Assembly: GCA_951801955.1 (NCBI GenBank)
Contig: CATOOV010000008.1
Location: 1-64,000 of the forward strand
Direction: 5' to 3'
Source: an uncultured Lachnospiraceae bacterium
Lineage (GTDB): Bacteria; Bacillota; Clostridia; Lachnospirales; Lachnospiraceae
DNA length: 64,000 nt
Both the position numbers and the translations under genes were made by a program. Each line of letters opens with the position of its first letter. Position 1 is the first letter of the stretch. A model generated the notes under the pieces. The model saw nothing but the letters and a program-made list of their open reading frames with translations, made no database searches and was not told the origin of the DNA. Of this stretch, positions 17,372-24,907 are shown piece after piece.

Positions 17372-17475
17372 CCATTCGGGAGGACGGCAAACCCTTTGCT
17401 TATTCCTCTATTCTATGATGGGGAATTTTCTAAAGCGCCATTCGGGAAGATGGCAAACCCTTTGCTTATTCCTCC
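17372..17475. repeat. 66-base tandem duplication at the 3-prime end of the NYN gene
   Basis: CCATTCGGGARGAYGGCAAA and the following CCCTTTGCTTATTCCTC occur at 17372 and again at 17438, 37 bases with two mismatches, period 66. The second copy includes the last codons and stop of the NYN gene, so the first copy is a duplicated gene end. Confidence 0.75.
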
Positions 17476-18254
17476 CGCCTGCGCACCAGGACAATTTTTG
17501 TAATCCCATTACTGGAATCATCTTTTCTGGTCTGCAGCTCAGGAAAAGATTCGATCAGTTTTCCAAATTTATGAAATCCATAATTTCTACAGTCAAAATC
17601 TGAATACAATTTTTGAATCATATTGCCCAACTCTGATAAATACATCCAGCCATCCTCATCCGAGTTTTCTTCCAACAGTGAAATCACAGTCGCCTTGATG
17701 GCATGGAGGTTTGTGATTGGCTGTGCCTCTTTTGGCAAGGCTTTTTCCGGCGTCACACATTTTATATTCTGTTTCCTTACCCGTTCCGGCAGGCTGCTCT
17801 TTTGCTCTGAATGATGGTTTTTGTACAGCACATCCAATGTTTTAAACTGTTCACATGCCCTTACAAACGGTGTTGGGGTTTTACTCTCTCCCATTCCAAT
17901 CACCCGCTTGCCAGATTCCCTCAGCCTCATTGCCAATTTTGTAAAGTCACTATCAGAAGACACAATAATAAATCCATCTACATCATTGGTATATAAAATA
18001 TCCATAGCATCAATGATCATGGCAGAATCCGAGGAATTTTTTCCAACTGTATAGCTATATTGCTGGATAGGGGACAATGAGTTTTCCAAAAGGGAATCCT
18101 TCCAGGAATTTTTTGCACTTGCCGTCCAATCACCATAAATTCTTCGGATCGTAACATTCCCCAATGTCTGCGCCTCCTTTGTAACAATCTCAATATATTT
18201 AGAAGACACATTTTCCGCATCAATTAGTAACGCATACTTATTTTCATCTTTCAT
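17466..18254 (-). CDS. NYN domain ribonuclease-like protein with LOTUS/OST-HTH domain
   Basis: This protein of 262 residues has an N-terminal NYN (PIN-like) nuclease domain at about 5-140, with the acidic residues in ALLIDAENV, DSAMIIDAMDIL and IIVSSDSDFTKLAMRLRE. A C-terminal LOTUS/OST-HTH domain follows at about 185-258 (LHAIKATVISLLEENSDEDGWMYLSELGNMIQ ... YGFHKFGKLIESFP). By family knowledge this pairing suggests an RNase guided to RNA by the LOTUS domain. The start has GGAGC upstream. Two tiny plus-strand genes bracket it. The RNA target is unknown. Confidence 0.88.
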   Translation of the reverse strand: MKDENKYALLIDAENVSSKYIEIVTKEAQTLGNVTIRRIYGDWTASAKNSWKDSLLENSLSPIQQYSYTVGKNSSDSAMIIDAMDILYTNDVDGFIIVSSDSDFTKLAMRLRESGKRVIGMGESKTPTPFVRACEQFKTLDVLYKNHHSEQKSSLPERVRKQNIKCVTPEKALPKEAQPITNLHAIKATVISLLEENSDEDGWMYLSELGNMIQKLYSDFDCRNYGFHKFGKLIESFPELQTRKDDSSNGITKIVLVRRREE

Positions 18255-18438
18255 CTTATTGCTCCTTTCCTTTACACAATTTCATAAGCAGTTGCGAAAC
18301 TGCTAAATTGTCATAATTTCATATATACTCTCACATTCGGAAACAATTATAATACTTTCTATCTTGGAATACAAGCATACTTCCTTCCTACATACATAAT
18401 CTCACCATTTTTTTCACATACTATACCGAGGTGATTAT

Positions 18439-18591
18439 ATGGCATCCTATGTAGCTCCCGCCTTACGGGACAAATTTGAAACATTGTCATCAGAACTGAA
18501 GGACTGTATTTTGGAGCGGAATGTTCGCCTGAACACCCTTCAAGATCTGATTTGCGTTCTGGAAGAAATCGTAAAAGAAGGGGAATCTTAA
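18439..18591 (+). CDS. Small helical protein, unrecognised
   Basis: This 50-codon ORF is below the ORF track cutoff. The start ATG follows GAGGTG with good spacing, and the product reads MASYVAPALRDKFETLSSELKDCILERN...VKEGES. It is predicted to be two amphipathic helices, acidic overall. Just upstream CATACTATA could serve as a -10 box of the SigE/SigK sporulation type (CATAnnnTA), giving a very short leader, as for the gene at 17117; this is inference. I recognise no family. A repeat A copy starts 9 bases after the stop. Confidence 0.6.
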   Translation: MASYVAPALRDKFETLSSELKDCILERNVRLNTLQDLICVLEEIVKEGES

Positions 18592-18599
18592 TCCTTTCT

Positions 18600-18762
18600 G
18601 GAACAAAAGTGCGTTTCACGCACCTCCATGACCAATTATTTTTTCCAACGCATCTTTTGTTCCGCGCCGCGCACATTTGCACAATAATCGTTTCCACTTG
18701 TGCGCGTGTGTATATTTATTTTGTCATATAGGAAATTTGAAGGAATTTCCTATATGATAAGC
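18600..18762 (+). repeat. Dispersed repeat family A, long copy
   Basis: The best-preserved copy together with 3312-3477: GTGCGTTTCACGCAC, AACGCATCTTTTGTTCCGCG, GCGCACATTTGCAC, CTTGTGCGCGTGTG, and the end hairpin TCATATAGGAAATT...AATTTCCTATATGA. Confidence 0.75.
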
Positions 18763-18868
18763 CAAATGCCCTGCCACAAACTGACGGGGCATAAAACTCA
18801 GCAAAACTTTGCGTTATGATTGTTTTATAATTGGCAGTTTCCTACCTGATTCGTTTTTAGAAGTGTAT

Positions 18869-18913
18869 ACCTTATGACATACCGAATGGCATCATGGGGC
18901 GCCCTTTGGGCAT
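18869..18913 (+). repeat. Dispersed repeat family B
   Basis: ATACCTTATGACATACCGAATGGCATCATGGGGCGCCCTTTGGGCATG, a single well-preserved unit beside a gene remnant. Confidence 0.65.
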
Positions 18914-18916
18914 GCT

Positions 18917-19093
18917 TTAGAAAAACACTTCCGTCAGCACACCGAAACCAAACATAGATAATAGAATTCCAAAAACCCTGTTCACTTTTTTCAGTTCTAT
19001 GGGGTGTTCCTTCTTCTTGAATATCTGTGTCCCGACTGTCAGTATCCCACACCAAAAAAAGCCCATAACCAAAAGAATTAAATACCTTTCGTC
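18917..19093 (-). pseudogene. C-terminal remnant of a LysE-like membrane protein
   Basis: On the minus strand an open stretch reads YLILLVMGFFWCGILTVGTQIFKKKE followed by a second hydrophobic segment, IELKKVNRVFGILLSMFGFGVLTEVFF, then a stop. Two membrane helices joined by a basic loop at a C-terminus are typical of LysE/RhtB exporters; this is inference. The frame is closed by a TGA about 57 codons up and has no start signal, so it is a truncated relic next to the tRNA genes. Confidence 0.4.
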
Positions 19094-19135
19094 ACAGACT
19101 TCACATATATATTCTAATATTCAACTTTTTTCGAG

Positions 19136-19209
19136 TAGCGGAAGAGGGATTTGAACCCCCGACACCACGGGTATGAACCGTGTGCTCTCGCCAACTGAGC
19201 TATTCCGCC
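19136..19209 (-). tRNA. tRNA-Met (CAT anticodon)
   Basis: Cloverleaf of 74 bases on the minus strand: acceptor GGCGGAA with TTCCGCT, anticodon arm CACGG-TTCATAC-CCGTG. The G1:U72-type first pair and the lack of three GC pairs in the anticodon stem argue against initiator tRNA. An Ile2 tRNA (lysidine) cannot be excluded from the anticodon alone. Confidence 0.94.
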
Positions 19210-19233
19210 ATATCAATTATTTTAAAATAGAAA

Positions 19234-19306
19234 TGGGACCTACAGGGCTCGAACCTGTGACCCTCTGCTTGTAAGGCAGATGCTCTCCCAGCTGAGCTAA
19301 GATCCC
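19234..19306 (-). tRNA. tRNA-Val (TAC anticodon)
   Basis: Cloverleaf of 73 bases: acceptor GGGATCT with AGGTCCC, anticodon arm TCTGC-CTTACAA-GCAGA, T arm ACAGG-TTCGAGC-CCTGT. It lies 24 bases upstream of tRNA-Met in the same transcription unit. Confidence 0.96.
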
Positions 19307-19361
19307 ATGTTCCATATCTTACAGCCTCTGCATAACTCATTCCTCGCTCGACTGCTTGACC

Positions 19362-19391
19362 ATTATACAACTATTTCACATGAAATGTCAA
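19362..19391 (-). promoter_or_regulatory. Promoter of the tRNA-Val/tRNA-Met unit
   Basis: Perfect TTGACA and TATAAT hexamers on the minus strand with an 18-base spacer, about 55 bases before tRNA-Val. Confidence 0.75.
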
Positions 19392-19633
19392 TACTTTTTT
19401 CAAAATTTTTCTATTTTTTTGTAACAGTCCGTTACTGTTCACATGGCGACCAACAAATAAAGTACATCTGCCATATATCCAGCCCTCACGAATGCCACTA
19501 AAAATGGGCTGGATACTGTTACTGTTCAGCCATCGCCGATATTATAGGCGAATTATGCCAGCATAAATAAGCACATAATATTGACGATAAGTGGAATCAT
19601 AGAATTTCCTACCATAAAAATAAGAAATCGACA

Positions 19634-19662
19634 TTGACATAACTATGTCCTGGTGGTAAATT
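19634..19662 (+). promoter_or_regulatory. Promoter of the secreted PPC-type protein gene
   Basis: TTGACA and TAAATT with a 17-base spacer, 55 bases upstream of the ATG at 19718. The 330 bases between the tRNA promoter and here hold only a small hairpin (CCAGCCC...GGGCTGG) near 19478-19515. Confidence 0.65.
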
Positions 19663-19717
19663 AATAAGGAAATAATTTTTTCGACACCATTTATAAAGAA
19701 AGAGAGGAACATGTGTT

Positions 19718-20584
19718 ATGAAAATGGAAAGCAAAAAACGTTTCCGCAAAATTGTAAGCCTTATGCTTGCAGCAATCATGATGGTTTCTGTATTCTCTGT
19801 GTCAGTACCACAGACAGCAGAAGCTGCGACTCCCAGTTTGAAGGGTTCTGGGAGTTCCAGTGTTAAAATCACGGATAGCAACTGTTATGGAATGACTAAA
19901 AAAGCAAACTACATCAAGTTTAAATCCAACGTAACCGGATATGTAACCCTGAAATTCTCCAACAACTCCAGAATAATGAATGCCTGGGGGCATGTAACCT
20001 TCTGCAACAGCAAAAAGAAAGCTTTGGGTGTTCGTGAATTTTTTAATACCGCCTCTTCAAATTCTGCTATTAAAATGAGAACTTACGGCGTAAAAAAAGG
20101 CTCTACCTACATGATCAAGGTAGAGAGCGAGGGCGGCGTTAAAGTATCTGCATCTGTAGTTTCTGTCAAGAAAAGCGCAGGAGCCTCACGAGGCAAGGCA
20201 AAGAGCTTGGGAAAGAACAAGACTGTAAAAGGCGTTATGATTGCCGGAAGCAAGGCTGGTGACTGGTACAAAATTAAATTGACCAAGAAACAGAAACTGC
20301 ACATCAGCTATTCTGTAAAGACCAATGGTCTTACTCAGAACGGATACTGCACAGGCGGCATTAAATTTACATTATATAAGAGCAATGGGACAAAGTTTAC
20401 CAATGATTTTGACTATGCAAACCTGGCAACTCCAAAGAACGGAAGCATTTATTGTCTGAGAAACCGCTACACTGGAGCAGAGACCGGACTGAATCCAGGA
20501 ACTTACTATATTAAAGTAGAGCCCCACAGAGCTTCCTCTTCTTACAAAACTTCTTCTGGATATTATACCTTGAAGTGGAAATAA
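19718..20584 (+). CDS. Secreted protein with PPC-like repeats
   Basis: The 288-residue product begins with a clear Sec signal peptide (KKRFRKIVSLMLAAIMMVSVFSVSV, cleavage likely after AEA). Two beta-rich domains of about 100-120 residues follow, each ending in a typical PPC-type strand (TYMIKVESEGGVKVSASV and GTYYIKVEPHRASSSYKTSSGYYTLKWK). There is no sorting signal and no catalytic domain, so it is a free secreted or loosely wall-bound protein of unknown role. It has its own promoter and terminator. The pseudogene at 55210-55903 encodes a related domain. Confidence 0.85.
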   Translation: MKMESKKRFRKIVSLMLAAIMMVSVFSVSVPQTAEAATPSLKGSGSSSVKITDSNCYGMTKKANYIKFKSNVTGYVTLKFSNNSRIMNAWGHVTFCNSKKKALGVREFFNTASSNSAIKMRTYGVKKGSTYMIKVESEGGVKVSASVVSVKKSAGASRGKAKSLGKNKTVKGVMIAGSKAGDWYKIKLTKKQKLHISYSVKTNGLTQNGYCTGGIKFTLYKSNGTKFTNDFDYANLATPKNGSIYCLRNRYTGAETGLNPGTYYIKVEPHRASSSYKTSSGYYTLKWK

Positions 20585-20631
20585 GATCATAAAAATTTTA
20601 ACCAGACATATTTTTTGATTGATTACATAAA

Positions 20632-20661
20632 AAAGAATCTCCCAAGGGAGATTCTTTTTTC
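20632..20661 (+). terminator. Rho-independent terminator after the secreted protein gene
   Basis: AAAGAATCTCCC-AA-GGGAGATTCTTT, a perfect 12-base-pair stem followed by T residues. Confidence 0.85.
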
Positions 20662-20668
20662 ATGGAAC

Positions 20669-20757
20669 TGTTGCAAAATGCAGGGATTCCACAACATATC
20701 GTAACAATACTACAAATATCTGTACTATATGTTGTGGAATTTCTCATTTTGCGACAA
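20669..20757. repeat. Long imperfect palindrome, MITE-like
   Basis: TGTTGCAAAATG and ATTCCACAACATAT on the left pair with ATATGTTGTGGAAT and CATTTTGCGACA on the right, around a loop of about 27 bases. Terminal inverted repeats ending in TGTTGCAAAATG resemble those of insertion sequences, so this may be a miniature element or a solo IS end pair. No ORF is inside. Confidence 0.6.
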
Positions 20758-20767
20758 CCCCACAAAA

Positions 20768-20880
20768 AATAATTATGCGCACTCGTACAAGAGGTAAATA
20801 TTTCTTCGCAATCGCTCGGCACGGAACAAAAGATGCGTTAGAAAAAGCAATTGGTCGTGGGAATGCATGAAACGCACTGC
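20768..20880 (-). repeat. Dispersed repeat family A, inverted copy
   Basis: On the minus strand: GTGCGTTTCATGCATTCCC, CCAATTGCTTTTTCTAACGCATCTTTTGTTCCGTGC, CGCAGAAGAAAT-like core and GTGCGCAT. It is opposite in orientation to most family A copies and lies downstream of purL. Confidence 0.6.
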
Positions 20881-20944
20881 TGTCCATCCAGAATCATCAT
20901 TCACAAATGTATAAAGTGCACTTCATTATGTCCTTACAGCCTAT

Positions 20945-23900
20945 TTATTTAAAATATTCCACGCCGCTCTCAAACAGTTTCATATCCTGCTCCCCATAAA
21001 TGTTGACTGCCACTCCGTCCCCCCGGCGTTCTGAGTGTGCCATCTTGCCTAAGATACGCCCATCCGGGCTGGTGATTCCCTCAACGGCAAGATAGGATCC
21101 ATTGATGTTCCACTCCTCATCCATGGTAGGCTGCCCCTGCTCATTGACATACTGAGTTGCCACCTGGCCATTGGCAAAGAGTTTGTCAAGCCATTCTTTC
21201 GGCGCAACAAAACGTCCCTCTCCATGGGAAGCTGGATTGCAATAAGTCTTTCCCAGTTCGGCATACGCCAGCCAGGGGGATTTGTTGGTCACTACTTTCG
21301 TATACACCATCTTGGATATATGGCGTCCAATGGTATTGTAAGTCAGTGTTGGGGAATCTTCACTCTGCTGGCGAATTTCACCATATGGCACCAACCCCAG
21401 CTTAATTAACGCCTGGAACCCATTACAGATCCCCAACATCAAACCGTCCCGCTCTCCAAGAAGCTTATTTACAGCCTCTGCCATTTTCTCATTGCGGAAC
21501 GCAGTAGCAAAGAATTTCGCGCTTCCTTCTGGCTCATCCCCTGCGGAAAACCCTCCTGGGAACATAATAATCTGGGACTTCTCAATTGCTTCCACAAACA
21601 CTTCAACAGAATCCCGGATATCCTCAGCGCTCAAATTTTGAAATACCTTGACAATGGTATCTGCCCCTGCACGCTCAAATGCCTTGGCGCTGTCATATTC
21701 ACAGTTTGTTCCTGGAAAGACCGGAATAAATACGGTAGGCTTTGCCACTTTATGCCGGCACACATAAATGCTGCCAGCATCAAAGACGCCTGTTTCTACT
21801 TCCTCTTTCCCATCCACGGCAATGGTAGGAAATACTTTTTCCAACGTGCCTGTCCATGCGTTCACTGCTTCCTCCATGGAGATTTCCACAGCGCCATAGA
21901 TAAACTTCTTCTGGTCATTTACCTCGCCAATCACCCTGCAGTATGCCTGATTGCCGCACCTGCTGTTTTCTTTTGCCGCCTTTTCCGCATATACTTCCAT
22001 AGCTGACGCAATCGTTTCTTCCACCAAAGAAACCTGACCTGCGGGAACCTCTGCAACCAATTTTCCAAAATGTGGAGAGAACATACAGTCTGTGCATACA
22101 TCTTCCTCGATGGTAACACCGAATTGATTGCCAAATGCCATCTTGCTCAATGCCGCCGCGATTCCTTTTCCATCCAATGCATATGCAGACACAATCGCTT
22201 TCATTTGAATCAGCGCATGAATGGCATCGTATAATCCCATTACCTGGGCATAGACTGGCAGTTCATACTGATCTGTGGCGATCTTAAAGATCATGATTTT
22301 ATTTCCAATCCCTTTCAATTCAGGTGTGATAATCTCCTGCTGCCTTGCCACATCCACCGCAAAAGATACTAAAGTTGGGGGAACATCTATCTCATTAAAT
22401 GTTCCAGACATGGAATCTTTTCCTCCAATGGAAGGAAGCCCAAATCCAATCTGCGCACTGTAAGCGCCCAAAAGAGCTGCAAAAGGCTGGCTCCACCGGC
22501 TTGGTTCCTGGCTCATCCTGCGGAAATATTCCTGGAAGGTAAAACGGATTTTCTTATAATCACCGCCTGCGGCAACAATCCTTGCCACAGATTCCAGCAC
22601 TGCATAAACCGCGCCATGGAATGGGCTCCAGGAAGAAAGATAGGGATCAAACCCATAGGACATCATGGTAACCGCATCACAGGTTCCCTTAGCAACGGGA
22701 AGTTTTGCTACCATGCTCTGGGTCTCTGTCAACTGATACTTTCCGCCGTAAGGCATAAAGACACTTCCTGCACCAATGGAACCGTCAAACATTTCCACCA
22801 GTCCTTTTTGGGAACACACATTCAAATCTGCAAGGGTCGCAAGCCATGCTGCCTTTACATCCCCCTGTTCCAATGCCTTAGCAGCCTCTGGAATTTCCTT
22901 TTTCCCAAAGAAACTCTCATCCTTTGAGGGAATTTCCACAGAAACAGTTGTCTCCTGGTGGGCGCCGTTGGTATCTAAAAAAGCTCTGGAAATATTTACA
23001 ATTTCCTTCCCCCTCCACTCCAACACAAGCCTTGGTTCTTCTGTCACCACTGCGACCTCGACCGCTTCTAAATTTTCTTCCTTGGCAAAAGCAAGGAACT
23101 GCTGCACATCCTGGGGTGCAACTACCACTGCCATACGCTCTTGGGATTCGGAAATGGCAATCTCCGTCCCATCCAAACCTGCATATTTCTTAGGAACCTT
23201 GTCAAGCTGCACCCGCAACCCCGGCGCCAGCTCTCCAATCGCCACAGACACGCCCCCCGCTCCAAAATCATTACATTTCTTAATGATATGCGCCACTTCT
23301 TCTCTGCGGAACAGCCTCTGGATCTTGCGCTCTGTAGGCGGATTCCCTTTTTGGACTTCCGCGCCGCACACAGCGGTAGATTCCGTATTATGCGCCTTGG
23401 AACTTCCAGTCGCTCCGCCGATACCATCCCGCCCAGTACGTCCCCCAAGCAATATAATAATATCCCCCGGATCGGAAGTAAGACGCTGCACCGCACGTCT
23501 GGGCGCCGCTCCCATGACAGCCCCAATTTCCATACGTTTTGCCACATAATCTGGATGGTAAATTTCCTTTACATAGCCTGTGGCAAGCCCAATTTGGTTG
23601 CCATAAGAACTATATCCCGAAGCCGCGCCCCGCACCAGTTTCTTCTGGGGAAGCTTTCCTTCTAATGTTTCTTTTACTGACACAGTGGGATCTGCCGCCC
23701 CTGTCACACGCATTGCCTGATATACATAGGTGCGCCCAGACAATGGGTCACGGATTGCCCCTCCAAGGCAAGTTGCCGCGCCGCCGAAAGGCTCGATTTC
23801 CGTGGGATGGTTATGGGTTTCATTTTTGAAATTCACCAGCCATTCTTCTGTCTTTCCATCCACCTCTACCGGAACCACAATGGAACATGCATTGATCTCA

Positions 23901-24793
23901 TCAGATTCCTCCTGATCCTCTAATTTTCCTTCCTTTTTCAGCCTTTTCATTGCCATCAGCGCCAGATCCATCAGGCACACAAACTTATCTTCACGCCCTT
24001 TGTATAATTCCTGATACGTAGCCAGGTAATCCTGATAGGCCTCTTCCATGGGCTGGCGATAATAACCTTCCTGAAACGTTACCTCCTTTAATTCTGTGGA
24101 AAACGTGGTATGGCGGCAATGGTCAGACCAGTAGGTATCCAGCACACGAATTTCTGTCATGGAAGGATCACGTTTTTCTTCCTTTTTAAAATAATTCTGG
24201 ATATGCAGAAAATCCTGGAACGTCATGGCAAGCCCTAAGGAGTCATACAATTCTTTCAGCTCTTCTTTTGGCTTGCCCTGAAAGCCGTCAAATATCTTCA
24301 CGTCCTCTGGTTCATCAAAATCATCCACCAAAGTCTGAGGTTTTTCCAAGCCCGTCTCCCTGGAATCCACCGGATTGATACAGTGTGCTTTGATCGCTGT
24401 AAACTGTGTCTTGTCCACTTCTCCTTCAATTACATAAGTAACCGCAGAACGAATAATGGGTTCTTCATTCTCATTTAACAATTTTACACATTGTTCTGCA
24501 GAATCTGCCCGCTGGTCATACTGCCCTGGCAGATACTCCACACTGAACACCTTTCCCCCTTTTGCGTCAAAAGATTCCTCATACACCTTATCTACTGGAG
24601 GCTCCGAAAATACGGTTACCAATGCTTTCTGATAAGTTTCGTCCGAAATATTCTCCATGTCATAACGGATCAGCACACGTACATGGCTTACAGTCTTAAT
24701 CCCCAAATAACTTCGGATCTCCGATTGAAGTTCCTTCGCCTGGATCGCAAAATCAGGCTTTTTTTCCACAAAAATACGTCTTACACTGCTCAT
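20945..24793 (-). CDS. purL: Phosphoribosylformylglycinamidine synthase, single-chain
   Basis: This ATP-dependent enzyme converts FGAR and glutamine to FGAM in purine synthesis. All parts are fused in 1282 residues: a PurS-like N-terminal region, the double PurM-like synthase core (DTYWSDHCRHTTF, NETHNHPTEIEPFGGAATCLGGAIRD, VKASE-type GGKDSMSGTF), and a C-terminal class I glutaminase with the nucleophile in GICNGFQALI and the His/Glu of HGEGRF. Bacillus uses three separate genes instead; the fused form is known in Clostridia and Proteobacteria. No other purine gene is next to it. The start has an AGGAGG site. Confidence 0.97.
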   Translation of the reverse strand: MSSVRRIFVEKKPDFAIQAKELQSEIRSYLGIKTVSHVRVLIRYDMENISDETYQKALVTVFSEPPVDKVYEESFDAKGGKVFSVEYLPGQYDQRADSAEQCVKLLNENEEPIIRSAVTYVIEGEVDKTQFTAIKAHCINPVDSRETGLEKPQTLVDDFDEPEDVKIFDGFQGKPKEELKELYDSLGLAMTFQDFLHIQNYFKKEEKRDPSMTEIRVLDTYWSDHCRHTTFSTELKEVTFQEGYYRQPMEEAYQDYLATYQELYKGREDKFVCLMDLALMAMKRLKKEGKLEDQEESDEINACSIVVPVEVDGKTEEWLVNFKNETHNHPTEIEPFGGAATCLGGAIRDPLSGRTYVYQAMRVTGAADPTVSVKETLEGKLPQKKLVRGAASGYSSYGNQIGLATGYVKEIYHPDYVAKRMEIGAVMGAAPRRAVQRLTSDPGDIIILLGGRTGRDGIGGATGSSKAHNTESTAVCGAEVQKGNPPTERKIQRLFRREEVAHIIKKCNDFGAGGVSVAIGELAPGLRVQLDKVPKKYAGLDGTEIAISESQERMAVVVAPQDVQQFLAFAKEENLEAVEVAVVTEEPRLVLEWRGKEIVNISRAFLDTNGAHQETTVSVEIPSKDESFFGKKEIPEAAKALEQGDVKAAWLATLADLNVCSQKGLVEMFDGSIGAGSVFMPYGGKYQLTETQSMVAKLPVAKGTCDAVTMMSYGFDPYLSSWSPFHGAVYAVLESVARIVAAGGDYKKIRFTFQEYFRRMSQEPSRWSQPFAALLGAYSAQIGFGLPSIGGKDSMSGTFNEIDVPPTLVSFAVDVARQQEIITPELKGIGNKIMIFKIATDQYELPVYAQVMGLYDAIHALIQMKAIVSAYALDGKGIAAALSKMAFGNQFGVTIEEDVCTDCMFSPHFGKLVAEVPAGQVSLVEETIASAMEVYAEKAAKENSRCGNQAYCRVIGEVNDQKKFIYGAVEISMEEAVNAWTGTLEKVFPTIAVDGKEEVETGVFDAGSIYVCRHKVAKPTVFIPVFPGTNCEYDSAKAFERAGADTIVKVFQNLSAEDIRDSVEVFVEAIEKSQIIMFPGGFSAGDEPEGSAKFFATAFRNEKMAEAVNKLLGERDGLMLGICNGFQALIKLGLVPYGEIRQQSEDSPTLTYNTIGRHISKMVYTKVVTNKSPWLAYAELGKTYCNPASHGEGRFVAPKEWLDKLFANGQVATQYVNEQGQPTMDEEWNINGSYLAVEGITSPDGRILGKMAHSERRGDGVAVNIYGEQDMKLFESGVEYFK

Positions 24794-24907
24794 AGCTACC
24801 TCCTGTAATTCTTTTTATCCCTGATAGTACCTAGGTAATACCTAGTATATCACACGGATTTAGATAAGTATAATTAATATATCTAATCCTTTTTATAAGA
24901 AAATTTC

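Noticed and set aside
17372-17475. Possible CRISPR repeats
   Set aside because: Only two units, one inside a coding end; no array, no cas genes in the window.
18359-18697. 112-codon minus-strand ORF
   Set aside because: It is translated repeat A plus the antisense of the small gene at 18439; the same repeat gives the false N-terminus of the CdaR-like ORF at 3506.
22776-23665. Plus-strand ORFs of 257 and 174 codons opposite purL
   Set aside because: purL is a complete enzyme on the other strand; these frames have no start signals and no family resemblance.
24795-24907. Purine riboswitch or PurR box upstream of purL
   Set aside because: The 100 bases contain repeated ACCTAGGTA words but no purine aptamer core and no convincing PurR box; no claim made.
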